64,000 nucleotides of DNA. Origin: DATBGZ01 sp036557785. GTDB taxonomy: Bacteria > Actinomycetota > Actinomycetes > Mycobacteriales > Micromonosporaceae. Within the stretch, counting starts at the first letter, position 1. Each line of letters opens with the position of its first letter. Both the position numbers and the translations under genes were made by a program. The stretch is taken from assembly GCA_036557785.1 (NCBI GenBank), contig DATBGZ010000049.1, forward strand, positions 12,294-76,293. Reading direction: 5' to 3'. Positions 1 through 8,833 of the stretch are shown one piece after another. A model generated the notes under the pieces. The model ran no database searches. It was not told the origin of the DNA and worked only from the letters and a program-made list of their open reading frames with translations.

Positions 1-383
1 GGCGCGAAGGGCCGCGCCAGCAGCCCGTAGAGCAGGCTTCCGGGGTTGTGCACCAACGGATTCCACTCGTGCTCGCGGGTCTCGGTGAGCGCGAAGAGCC
101 TCCGCTCGACCAGCGACAGCAGGTGCTCGTGGTCGACCCGGTCGGTGACCGACAGCCCGTCAGTGTCCACACCGGAGAGTGCGGCGGAGGCGTCGCGCAG
201 CATCCGGACCCGCCCGGCCACGGCGTCGCCGGAGAAGTCGGGGAGCCGGTCGTCGTAGCGGTGCTCGCCGGCGTGAGCGGCCAGGTCGGGTTCGGCGGCG
301 AGCAGCTCGTCGACGATGCGCTCGGCCATGGGCGCGTACGGGTTCGCGGCCAACGAGGCGGGTTCTGCGGCGGACGGGACCAT
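1..383 (-). CDS. DUF885 family protein, 5' part only (runs off left edge)
   Basis: Reading the minus strand from an ATG at 383 gives an open frame of about 127 codons that reaches base 1 without a stop. The visible part contains DLAAHAGEHRYDDRLPDFSG and further on HEWNPLVHNPGSLLYGLLAR, which fit the N-terminal region of DUF885 proteins (about 500-600 residues, thought to be metal-dependent hydrolases). The catalytic region lies outside the window, so activity cannot be judged. It follows mazG in the same direction by 5 bp. A TTG at 392 overlapping the mazG stop is a possible alternative start. No clear ribosome-binding site is visible for either. The family call is from memory of the motif, not a search. 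Confidence 0.7.
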   Translation of the reverse strand, partial: MVPSAAEPASLAANPYAPMAERIVDELLAAEPDLAAHAGEHRYDDRLPDFSGDAVAGRVRMLRDASAALSGVDTDGLSVTDRVDHEHLLSLVERRLFALTETREHEWNPLVHNPGSLLYGLLARPFA

Positions 384-388
384 GGACG

Positions 389-1120
389 TCAACTTATCGG
401 ATCTGAGTCGCTGCGCTTGCCTGCCTGCACGGCCTCGCGCTCCCGTACGGCCCGCGCCGTGCGCAGCGCCACGCGGCGCAGCGCCGCTTCCGGGTCGAGC
501 CCGGCAGCGGTGGCCCGGGCGACCAGCCCGAAGAGCAGCTCACCGAGACCCTCCTCGTCGGCGAAGGCGCCCGCGATGGTGTCGGCGAGGATGGCGGCCG
601 TAGCGGCATCGGATGCGGGCACGTCGATGCCGGCAGAGCGCGCTCGGGCGAGGATCTTCGCCGCGAGCGCCAGGGCGGGTTGGGAGAGCGCGACGCCGTC
701 GAGCACCGAGGAGCGCGCCTTCTCCTCGCGCTTGATGCGTTCCCAGTTCGCCGTGATCTCCTCGACGCTGCCGACGGCAAGGCCGGCGAAGACGTGCGGG
801 TTGCGCCGGACCAGCTTCTCGGCCAGCGCCCCGGCAACGTCGTCGATGGACCAGGGTTCGTCAGCCTCCTGAGCCATCCGGGCATGCAGCACGACCTGCA
901 ACAGCAGATCGCCGAGCTCCTCCCGCAGCGCTGCGAGGTCGTGCGCCGCGATGGCGTCGTACGCCTCGTACGCCTCCTCCAGCAGATACCTGGCCAGGCT
1001 CTGGTGGGTCTGCTCGCGGCGCCACGGATCGCCATCCTCGGACGAGAGCGTATCGACGATCTTCACGACATCGAGCAGCCGCGAGCCCGGCACGGGCGGT
1101 GGCTGCTCGGCCGGCGGCAC
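389..1120 (-). CDS. mazG: Nucleoside triphosphate pyrophosphohydrolase MazG
   Basis: All-alpha NTP pyrophosphatase that hydrolyses (d)NTPs, including damaged ones, to NMP and PPi; cytosolic housekeeping role. The metal-binding signature is intact: LLEEAYEAYDAI at about residues 46-57, then LREELGDLLLQVV at about 65-77, followed by KREEKARSSVLDGV near 130, a stretch typical of MazG. Length 243 residues; the second MazG domain of the E. coli protein is not well conserved here (Ala-rich C-terminus). The start is a GTG 2 bp after the stop of the upstream lipoprotein gene, so mfd, lipoprotein, mazG and the DUF885 gene are probably co-transcribed. The mfd-mazG neighbourhood is conserved in many actinobacteria. 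Confidence 0.9.
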   Translation of the reverse strand: MPPAEQPPPVPGSRLLDVVKIVDTLSSEDGDPWRREQTHQSLARYLLEEAYEAYDAIAAHDLAALREELGDLLLQVVLHARMAQEADEPWSIDDVAGALAEKLVRRNPHVFAGLAVGSVEEITANWERIKREEKARSSVLDGVALSQPALALAAKILARARSAGIDVPASDAATAAILADTIAGAFADEEGLGELLFGLVARATAAGLDPEAALRRVALRTARAVREREAVQAGKRSDSDPIS

Positions 1121-1122
1121 GC

Positions 1123-1851
1123 TCAGCCCTCGGGGCGCGAGGCGCCGGTGCCCTGCTGGCCGAGGGGGAGATCGACGAGGACGAGCTGCCCGTTGGAGAC
1201 GACGAGCAGCTGGAACGTCAGGGGCTGGTAGCGCGGGTTTACGGTCAGGCCGTACCGGTCGATGGCCGCGAGCAGCTCATCGCGGAGGGCCAACGCGCGG
1301 CTGTAGTCCTCCAGGCTGAGCAGCTCGGACTTGATCTGGTCGTAGGTCGCCACGTCCGGCCCCGCGAGGCGGACGAAGCTGTCGAAGACCGCGCGCATCT
1401 CCTCCTCGGTGGGCGTGCGTGGTGTCACGCTGGCCCGCAGCGCGGTGAGGTAGGCGACGACCTCGGCGTCCAGCCGTACGTACGGGTCGTCCTCGCCGGC
1501 CTGCAGGGTCGAGGCCGCGCCCGCATAGTCCGGGGCGCTCGGCGTGATGCCCTTCTCCTGCGCGTATCGGCGAGCCACCTCGCGGAAGACCATCAGTGAC
1601 GCGACCGACTGGCGGACCTGACCGACCGCGTCGCTGACCCCTGAGTTCTCCAGGCTGGCGGCCAGCGGCGCCGCGGCAGCCTCGACGTCGGAGTTGTCGA
1701 TCGAGGTATCACCGACGCGCAGCGCCTCGTTGCTGTCGTGGGCGCAGCCCGACAGCGCCAGCAGGCTCACCAGTGCCACCCCCGCGAGCCCCCGGCGAAG
1801 CCGGCGACCCGACCCGGACCGCCCGACCGCGACGCGACCCAAACGCTGCAT
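1123..1851 (-). CDS. SurA N-terminal-like lipoprotein
   Basis: Predicted exported lipoprotein of 242 residues. After a basic N-terminus there is a hydrophobic segment ending in the lipobox LALSGC (about residues 34-39). The mature part (ALRVGDTSIDNSDVEAAAAP, then helical sequence) resembles the SurA_N chaperone-like domain; no parvulin PPIase domain follows, so it is shorter than true SurA. The ATG at 1851 is preferred over the GTG at 1857 because GAGAGG lies 8 bp before the ATG but only 2 bp before the GTG. It sits between mfd and mazG, a common actinobacterial arrangement. Role in folding of exported proteins is inferred only. Confidence 0.72.
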   Translation of the reverse strand: MQRLGRVAVGRSGSGRRLRRGLAGVALVSLLALSGCAHDSNEALRVGDTSIDNSDVEAAAAPLAASLENSGVSDAVGQVRQSVASLMVFREVARRYAQEKGITPSAPDYAGAASTLQAGEDDPYVRLDAEVVAYLTALRASVTPRTPTEEEMRAVFDSFVRLAGPDVATYDQIKSELLSLEDYSRALALRDELLAAIDRYGLTVNPRYQPLTFQLLVVSNGQLVLVDLPLGQQGTGASRPEG

Positions 1852-1910
1852 CTGCACAGCCTCTCATCCCCGATCCGCGGTCGGGCGCCGACCCGGACCG
1901 CCCAGCACCG

Positions 1911-4900
1911 TCAGCCGCCGACCACGCTGGTGAGCAGCTCCTGGCACCAGGTGAGCAGGGCCACGTCGCGCAGGTACGGCCCCTGCATCGGCGCCTTGGC
2001 CGCCGGGCGTGGCACCGAGATCTGCTCGCCGGCGCTCTTGTACACCGCCTCCGGGTAGAGCCGCTTGAGCCGCAGCTGCTTGGAGTCCGGCAGGGCCAGC
2101 GGCCCGAACCGGATGTGCCGGCCCTGCAGCGAGACGTCGGCCAGGCCGAGCGAGCGGGCGAGCAGCCGGAACCGAGCCACCGCCAGCAGGTTCGTGACCT
2201 GTTCGGGTGCCGTGCCGTACCGGTCGCGCATCTCGGCCTCGACCTCGTCGATGCGCTGCGGCGTCTTCGCCTCGGCGATCTTGCGGTACATCTCCAGACG
2301 CAGCCGCTCGACGCCGATGTACTCATGCGGCAGATGGGCGTCGACCGGCAGGTCCACCTTGACGTCGGAGGCCTCCTCGGGTGCCTCGCCCTTGAACTGC
2401 TGGACGGCCTCGCCCACCATCCGTACGTAGAGGTCGAAGCCGACGCCCTCGATGTGGCCGGACTGCTCGCCGCCGAGCAGGTTGCCCGCGCCGCGGATCT
2501 CCAGGTCCTTCATGGCGACGTACATGCCCGCGCCGAGTTCACTGTGCTGGGCGATCGTGGCCAGGCGCTCGTGCGCGTGCTCGGTGAGGGGCTTGTCGGG
2601 CGGGAAGAGGAAGTACGCGTACGCGCGCTCCCGCGCCCGGCCGACCCGGCCCCGGATCTGGTGCAGCTGTGCCAGGCCCAGCAGGTCGGCCCGCTCCACG
2701 ATGAGCGTGTTGGCATTAGGGATGTCGATGCCCGACTCCACGATCGTGGTGCAGACGAGCACGTCGAACTGCTTGTCCCAGAAGGCGATCATCACCTTCT
2801 CCAGCGCGTCCTCGCCCATCTGTCCATGCGCGACAGCGATCCGGGCCTCGGGCACCAGCTCGCGCAGCTTGCGGGCCGCGCGCTCGATCGACTCCACCCG
2901 GTTGTGCACGTAGAAGACCTGCCCGTCACGCAGCAGCTCGCGGTGGATCGCGGCGGCGATCTGGCGGTCGTCCTGGGCGCCCACGAAGGTGAGCACCGGG
3001 TGGCGCTCCTCGGGTGGTGTGGTGATCGTCGACATCTCCCGGATGCCGGTGATCGCCATCTCGAGGGTGCGCGGGATCGGGGTGGCGGACATCGAGAGCA
3101 CGTCAACGTACGCCCGCTGCTTCTTCAGCTCCTCCTTGTGCTCGACGCCGAACCGCTGCTCCTCATCGACGATGATCAGGCCGAGGTCCTTGAACCGGGT
3201 CGCGGACTGCAGCAGCCGGTGCGTACCGATGACGACATCGGCGCTGCCCTCGGCGATGCGGGCCAGCGTCTCCTCCGACTCCTTCGGCGTCTGGAACCGG
3301 GAAAGCTGACGGATCTCGATGGGGAACTGGTTCATCCGCTCGGTGAAGGTGTTGAAGTGCTGCTGGGCCAGGAGCGTCGTGGGCACCAGCACCGCGACCT
3401 GCTTGCCGTCCTGGACCGCCTTGAACGCGGCCCGGACCGCGATCTCGGTCTTGCCATAGCCGACGTCACCGGAGATCAGCCGGTCCATCGGCAGCGGCTT
3501 GGACATGTCGGCCTTGACCTCCTCGATCGCCGAGAGCTGGTCGGGCGTCTCGGTGTACGGGAAGGCGTCCTCGAGCTCGCGCTGCCAGGGCGTGTCCGGC
3601 CCGAACGCGTGCCCGGTGGAGTTCTGCCGGACCGCGTAGAGCTTGATGAGCTCGGCCGCGATCTCGCGCACCGCCTTGCGCGCTTTCGCCTTGGCCTGCT
3701 TCCACTCCGAGCCACCCATCTTGTGCAGCGTGGGCGTCTCGCCTCCCACGTAGCGCGAGAGCTGGTCCAGCGAATCGGTCGGCACGAACAGGCGATCGCC
3801 CGGTTGCCCGCGCTTGCTCGGGGCGTACTCGATGACCAGGTACTCGCGGTCGGCTCCGTTCACGGTGCGCTGCACCAGCTCGACGTAGCGGCCGATGCCG
3901 TGCTGCTCGTGCACCACGAAGTCGCCCGAGCGCAGCTCCAGGGGGTCGATCTGGTTGCGGCGCCGGCTCGGCATCTTCGACATGTCCCTTGTGGACGCTC
4001 CACGCCCACCGCTGATGTCGTTGCCGGTGAGGATGGCCAGCCGCCCGACCTCGTCGGTGAAGCCGTGTTCGAGCGCGCCGACGGCGACGAGCACCTCGCC
4101 GGGCGGCGGGGCATCCTCGATCGTGGCGACCTCCCGGGCGCCCAGTCCCGCCTCGCGCAGCACCTCGACGGCCCGCTTGGCCGGGCCGTGACCGGCGAAG
4201 ACCAGCGCCACCCGAGCGCCGTCACCGGTCCACCGCTTGAGGTCGTCGCTGACCCGTGCGGTCTCGCCGTGGTAGAGCGGCACGGCCTGCGCGGCCAGCG
4301 CTAACGTGCGACCGGTGTCGGGCGCGATATCGGGCAACAGGTCCGGCTCCGGCCCACGCCACGGCTCGTCGTCGGAGGTGTCCCGGCGGCGCCCCGTGGC
4401 GGACTCGGCCGCGATACCGAACGGGCTCACCGACCACCATGGCTGTCCGAGCTGCGCCGCGACCACGCGCACCTGCGCCAGCGACCGGAACGCGGCGGCG
4501 CCGAGGTCCACCGGTGCCTTGCCACCGCCGGCGGCAGCGGCCCAGCTCGCCTGGAGAAACTCCTCGCTGGTGCGAACCAGGTCGTGCGCCCGGGACCGGA
4601 TGCGCTCCGGGTCGCAGAGCAGCACCATCGCGCCGGCCGGAAGGCAGTGCAGCAGCAGCTCCAGGGACGTGGCGCCGTCGAGCAGTGCGGGGGCGAGCGA
4701 CTCCATGCCCTCGACCGGGATGCCCTCGGCGAGCTTGTCCAGCATCTCGGCGAGCTCAGGGTGGCGGCCGGCGAGCTCGCGGGCCCGCTCGCGTACCTCG
4801 TCGGTGAGCAGCAGCTCCCGGCACGGTGGCACCCAGACACGCTCCACTGTGGTCAGTGTGCGCTGGTCGGCGATGGCGAAACTGCGGATCTCCTCGATCT

Positions 4901-5531
4901 CGTCGCCCCAGAACTCCACCCGTAGCGGGTGCTCCTCCGTGGGCGGGAAGACGTCGAGGATCCCGCCGCGCACCGCGAACTCGCCGCGCCGCGTGACCAG
5001 GTCGGTCCGGGCGTAGGCGATCTGGACCAGTCGTCGCACGACGGACTCGAGCTCGACCGTCTCGCCCGTGGCGAGCTCGACGGGCTCGAGGTCGCCGAGC
5101 CCCTTGAGCTGGGGCTGAAGAACCGACCGTACGGGCGCCACCACCACGCGCAGCGGGCGCTCCTGCGGGTGGGCGAGGCGGCGCAGCACCGCGAGCCGGC
5201 GGCCGACCGTGTCGCTGCGCGGTGAGAGGCGCTCGTGCGGCAGCGTCTCCCAGGCCGGATAGACGGCCATGGACTCGGCCGGGAGCAGCTCGGACAGACC
5301 CGCAGCCAGCTCCTCGGCTTCCCTGGTCGTCGCGGTCACCGCGAGCACCGCACGGCCCGCGCCACCACCGTCGGCGTCTGCCGCGAGCACCCCGGTGACG
5401 AAGGCACGCATCGATGCCGGTGCCGTGATGTCGACCTGGTCGCCATCGGGCGCCTGGGCCATGGCGAGCTCTCGCGCCCGGAGCAGGGCAGGGTCGGCCA
5501 GGGCCGCCGTCAGCAGGCCGTGCAGTCGCAT
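1911..5531 (-). CDS. mfd: Transcription-repair coupling factor Mfd
   Basis: DNA translocase that removes stalled RNA polymerase and recruits UvrA to lesions. Visible modules: UvrB-like N-terminal region (YPAWETLPHERLSP, about residues 90), CarD-like RNA polymerase-interaction domain (GDFVVHEQHGIGRY, about 540), helicase Walker A GDVGYGKTE (about 685), DEEQRFG (about 787), HGQMGE, and motif VI QIRGRVGR (about 960), ending in a TRCF domain. Length 1206 residues, normal for the family. The ATG at 5531 is chosen because GGGGAG lies 6-7 bp upstream; an in-frame GTG at 5549 would add six residues and has no good site. It is divergent from ppc and probably leads the mfd-lipoprotein-mazG unit. Confidence 0.96.
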   Translation of the reverse strand: MRLHGLLTAALADPALLRARELAMAQAPDGDQVDITAPASMRAFVTGVLAADADGGGAGRAVLAVTATTREAEELAAGLSELLPAESMAVYPAWETLPHERLSPRSDTVGRRLAVLRRLAHPQERPLRVVVAPVRSVLQPQLKGLGDLEPVELATGETVELESVVRRLVQIAYARTDLVTRRGEFAVRGGILDVFPPTEEHPLRVEFWGDEIEEIRSFAIADQRTLTTVERVWVPPCRELLLTDEVRERARELAGRHPELAEMLDKLAEGIPVEGMESLAPALLDGATSLELLLHCLPAGAMVLLCDPERIRSRAHDLVRTSEEFLQASWAAAAGGGKAPVDLGAAAFRSLAQVRVVAAQLGQPWWSVSPFGIAAESATGRRRDTSDDEPWRGPEPDLLPDIAPDTGRTLALAAQAVPLYHGETARVSDDLKRWTGDGARVALVFAGHGPAKRAVEVLREAGLGAREVATIEDAPPPGEVLVAVGALEHGFTDEVGRLAILTGNDISGGRGASTRDMSKMPSRRRNQIDPLELRSGDFVVHEQHGIGRYVELVQRTVNGADREYLVIEYAPSKRGQPGDRLFVPTDSLDQLSRYVGGETPTLHKMGGSEWKQAKAKARKAVREIAAELIKLYAVRQNSTGHAFGPDTPWQRELEDAFPYTETPDQLSAIEEVKADMSKPLPMDRLISGDVGYGKTEIAVRAAFKAVQDGKQVAVLVPTTLLAQQHFNTFTERMNQFPIEIRQLSRFQTPKESEETLARIAEGSADVVIGTHRLLQSATRFKDLGLIIVDEEQRFGVEHKEELKKQRAYVDVLSMSATPIPRTLEMAITGIREMSTITTPPEERHPVLTFVGAQDDRQIAAAIHRELLRDGQVFYVHNRVESIERAARKLRELVPEARIAVAHGQMGEDALEKVMIAFWDKQFDVLVCTTIVESGIDIPNANTLIVERADLLGLAQLHQIRGRVGRARERAYAYFLFPPDKPLTEHAHERLATIAQHSELGAGMYVAMKDLEIRGAGNLLGGEQSGHIEGVGFDLYVRMVGEAVQQFKGEAPEEASDVKVDLPVDAHLPHEYIGVERLRLEMYRKIAEAKTPQRIDEVEAEMRDRYGTAPEQVTNLLAVARFRLLARSLGLADVSLQGRHIRFGPLALPDSKQLRLKRLYPEAVYKSAGEQISVPRPAAKAPMQGPYLRDVALLTWCQELLTSVVGG

Positions 5532-5719
5532 CGAGATCTCCCCACCCACGCCCGATTGCCCCCTGCCGGCCTCGACAGGGGGTGTAGCGGTGCCGGGCCA
5601 GTCTATCCCGCCGGGGGCGAGAGTGAGCGGCGCAACTGGCGACCACGGGGCGGCTACTGGCCGACTACCATGCGCAGTGTCCGGACAACGCTGTCCCGTA
5701 CTTGGGAAAGGGGCCTCGC

Positions 5720-8494
5720 GTGACGACGGACGAACTGCGCCGAGTGGCCGTGGGCACGGCGGCGGGCGTTGACCACATCGACGCGAACCTACGGGCGGAC
5801 ATCCGCCGCCTCGGTGTGCTGCTCGGCCAGACGCTGGCCCGCCAGGAGGGCCAGGAACTGCTCGACCTCGTCGAGGAAGTGCGCGGGCTCGTGCGGACCG
5901 ACGGCGCTCAGGCCGCCACGCGACTGTCGAGCATGGAGCTGACCACGGCGACCAAACTCGCCCGGGCGTTCTCCTTCTACTTCCACATCGCCAACATCAC
6001 CGAGCAGGCGCATCGCGGGAGGGAGCTGCGCCGTGCCCGGGCCGAGGGCGGAGGCTGGCTGGACCGCACCGCACGGCTCATCCGGGACAGCGGAGCGGGG
6101 GTCGCCGAGATCGCCGCCGCCGCCGACCACCTGGGCATCCGACCGGTCTTCACCGCCCACCCCACCGAGGCCGCGCGCCGCTCGATCCTGGCGAAGTTGC
6201 GCGCGATCGCCGACGAGCTCGACGCGCAGGCGGGGCGCGAGGCGACCGACGGGCCCGACGCGCGGGAACGGGCGCGGTCGGACGATCGCCTCGCGGAGCT
6301 CATCGACACGATGTGGCAGACCGACGAGTTGCGGCTGACCCGGCCCGACCCGCGGGACGAGGCGCGCAACGCGGTGTACTACCTGACCGAGCTCGCCACC
6401 GACTCGGCACCACGGGTGCTGGCCGACCTGTCGACCGTGCTGGGCGAGCTCGGGGTGAGCGTGCCCGTCACCGCGGCACCGCTGTCGTTCGGGACCTGGA
6501 TCGGCGGCGACCGCGACGGCAATCCGTACGTCACCGCGACGGTGACCCGCGACGTGCTGCTCATCCAGCACGAACACGGCATCCGTACCGCGGAGGAGGT
6601 GGTGCGGGGCCTCATCGACGAGCTGTCCGCCTCGCGGCGGCTGCGCCCGGTGTCGCTGGACCTCGACGCGTCGCTCGCGGGCGACCTGGAGACGCTCGGC
6701 CTCGACGTGCCGGAGCGGTTCCGGCGGGTCAACGCCGAGGAGGTCTACCGGCTCAAGCTGCGCTGCATCCTGGCCAAGCTCGCCAATACCCGGGTCAGGC
6801 TCGCCGCCGATGCCCCGCACCGGCCGGGGCACGACTACCACGGCACGGCGGAGCTGATCGGGGATCTGCAGTTGATGCGGACATCGCTGCTGCGCAACCG
6901 GGGCACGCTGGCTGCTGCCGGGCGCGTGGCGGACGCCATCCGGACCATCTCGTCGTTCGGCCTGCACCTGGCGACCATGGACATCCGCGAGCACGCCGAC
7001 GCACACCACGCCGTGCTCACCGAGCTCTATGCGCGCGTCGGCGAGGACGACTACGCCGGCCTCGATCGTGAGCACCGCACCGAGCTGCTGGTGCGGGAGC
7101 TGGACAGCCGCCGCCCCCTGGTGGGCGCCGGGGTGCGCCTGAGCTCAGCGAACCAGAAGACCTTCGACGTATTCAACACGATCGTCGCTGTGCAGGACCG
7201 GTTCGGCCCGGACACGATCGGCACCTACATCGTCTCGATGACCCAGGGCATCGACGACATTCTCGCCGCCGTGGTGCTGGCCCGGGAGGCCGGCCTGGTC
7301 GACGTGACCGAACGCAGCGCCCGGATCGGGTTCGTGCCGCTGCTGGAGTCCGGGGCCGAGCTCGCCACCAGTGGTGAGCTGCTCGACTCGTTGCTCTCCG
7401 TAGCGGCCTACCGCGGCCTCGTCGCCGCCCGGGGCGACGTGCAGGAGGTCATGCTGGGCTACTCCGACTCGAACAAGGAAGCCGGCATCACCACGTCACA
7501 GTGGTCGATACACCGGGCCCAGCGCGCGCTGCGCGATGTGGCGCACCAGCACGGCGTCCGGCTGCGCCTGTTCCACGGCCGCGGCGGCACGGTCGGCCGC
7601 GGCGGCGGGCCGACCCATGAGGCGATCCTGGCCCAGCCCGGCGGCACGCTCGACGGCGCGATCAAGGTGACCGAGCAGGGTGAGGTGATCTCGGACAAGT
7701 ACCTGCTCCCCGCGCTGGCCCGGGAGAACCTCGAGCTGACCGTCGCGGCCGTGCTGCAGAGCGCGGTGCTGCACGCGGCGCCCCGGCTACCTGCGGCCGA
7801 CCTCGCCCGCTGGGACGCGGTCATGGACGGCGTGTCCACCGCCGCCCGCTCAGCGTACCGGTCCCTTGTGGACGATCCCGATCTGGCGGCCTACTACTGG
7901 GCGGTCACGCCCACCGAGCTGCTCTCCGCCCTCAACATCGGCTCGCGCCCCTCGCGTCGGCCGGACGCGGGCGCCGGACTGACCGGGCTGCGGGCCATCC
8001 CGTGGGTCTTCGGATGGACCCAGACCCGCCAGATCGTGCCCGGATGGTTCGGCGTCGGCACCGGCCTGGCCGCAGCCCACGAGTCGGGCCACGGAGAGCA
8101 GCTCGAGGCCATGTACGAACGATGGAACTTCTTCCGTACCTTCATCTCCAATGTGGAGATGACGCTCGCGAAGACGGACCTGTCCATCGCCGAACGCTAC
8201 GTCCGGGTGCTCGCGCCCGAGCCCTTGCACCACGTCTTCGCCACGATCCGCCAGGAGTACGAGCGCACCCTCACCGAGGTGCTGCGGATCACCGGCGGGA
8301 CCGAGCCGCTGCACACCCAACCCGCGCTCGCCCGTACTCTCGCGGTGCGCAACACCTACCTGGAACCGCTGCACCACCTGCAGGTCGAGCTGCTCTCCCA
8401 GTACCGCGACCAGCGCGGCGCGGACGAGAAGCTGGAGCGAGCGCTACTGATCACGGTCAATGGCATCGCGGCCGGCCTGCGCAACACCGGCTGA
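5720..8494 (+). CDS. ppc: Phosphoenolpyruvate carboxylase
   Basis: Anaplerotic enzyme that converts PEP and bicarbonate to oxaloacetate. Catalytic signatures are intact: HPTEAARRSIL (catalytic His, about residue 145), GGDRDGNPYVT (about 262), GYSDSNKEAG (about 583) and FHGRGGTVGRGGGPTHEAI (about 620), plus the C-terminal RNTG. The protein has 924 residues, the usual length. GTG at 5720 is preferred over the in-frame TTG at 5702 because GGGAAAGGGG sits just upstream of the GTG. Divergent from mfd with about 190 bp between. With icd, mdh and sucCD in the same window it supplies the TCA cycle. Confidence 0.97.
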   Translation: MTTDELRRVAVGTAAGVDHIDANLRADIRRLGVLLGQTLARQEGQELLDLVEEVRGLVRTDGAQAATRLSSMELTTATKLARAFSFYFHIANITEQAHRGRELRRARAEGGGWLDRTARLIRDSGAGVAEIAAAADHLGIRPVFTAHPTEAARRSILAKLRAIADELDAQAGREATDGPDARERARSDDRLAELIDTMWQTDELRLTRPDPRDEARNAVYYLTELATDSAPRVLADLSTVLGELGVSVPVTAAPLSFGTWIGGDRDGNPYVTATVTRDVLLIQHEHGIRTAEEVVRGLIDELSASRRLRPVSLDLDASLAGDLETLGLDVPERFRRVNAEEVYRLKLRCILAKLANTRVRLAADAPHRPGHDYHGTAELIGDLQLMRTSLLRNRGTLAAAGRVADAIRTISSFGLHLATMDIREHADAHHAVLTELYARVGEDDYAGLDREHRTELLVRELDSRRPLVGAGVRLSSANQKTFDVFNTIVAVQDRFGPDTIGTYIVSMTQGIDDILAAVVLAREAGLVDVTERSARIGFVPLLESGAELATSGELLDSLLSVAAYRGLVAARGDVQEVMLGYSDSNKEAGITTSQWSIHRAQRALRDVAHQHGVRLRLFHGRGGTVGRGGGPTHEAILAQPGGTLDGAIKVTEQGEVISDKYLLPALARENLELTVAAVLQSAVLHAAPRLPAADLARWDAVMDGVSTAARSAYRSLVDDPDLAAYYWAVTPTELLSALNIGSRPSRRPDAGAGLTGLRAIPWVFGWTQTRQIVPGWFGVGTGLAAAHESGHGEQLEAMYERWNFFRTFISNVEMTLAKTDLSIAERYVRVLAPEPLHHVFATIRQEYERTLTEVLRITGGTEPLHTQPALARTLAVRNTYLEPLHHLQVELLSQYRDQRGADEKLERALLITVNGIAAGLRNTG

Positions 8495-8499
8495 GCCCG

Positions 8500-8721
8500 T
8501 CACGAGCAGCCGCAGGAACCGCCGCAACACCCGCCGCCCGCGCTGGCGGCCCGCGGCGCCGCCGCGCTGGCACTGACGCCGGTGATGGCGATCGTGGAGA
8601 GGAGCTTGACCGTGTCGTCGTGGCCCTGCGGGCAGACCGTGGCCTGCGCCGAAGCGGCCATGGGCCGGGTCACCTCGAACGTGTCGCCGCACGCGCGGCA
8701 CCGGTACTCGTAGCGGGGCAT
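8500..8721 (-). CDS. FmdB-type zinc ribbon protein
   Basis: Small protein of 73 residues that begins MPRYEYRCRACGDTFEV, the hallmark of the FmdB/CxxC_CxxC_SSSS family; the second metal pair is replaced by VCPQGHDD, so only part of the usual CxxC...CxxC pattern is present. The C-terminus, GGGCCGGSCGCS, is a second Cys-rich cluster that could bind metal. The ATG at 8721 is preferred over an upstream in-frame start because it begins exactly at the conserved MPRYEY. Convergent with ppc (5 bp between stops). Function in the family is poorly defined; regulatory roles have been suggested for some members. Confidence 0.85.
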   Translation of the reverse strand: MPRYEYRCRACGDTFEVTRPMAASAQATVCPQGHDDTVKLLSTIAITGVSASAAAPRAASAGGGCCGGSCGCS

Positions 8722-8833
8722 GACGCCCAGCGTAACTCCCGGGTCGTGGCTCGACCCGGCGGTGGTGAGGCTGACAGACTTGACCCTGGCCGAGGGCCGG
8801 CCGGCTGGAGCACGGGAGCGGGGTCGCAACGCG

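Noticed and set aside
48..872. Long plus-strand frames over the DUF885/mazG region
   Set aside because: They are antisense to genes with clear conserved motifs and consist of Arg/Ala/Gly-rich low-complexity sequence typical of high-GC shadow frames.
1773..4304. 843-codon plus-strand frame opposite mfd
   Set aside because: Exactly antisense to the conserved Mfd helicase core; sequence has no recognisable motif.
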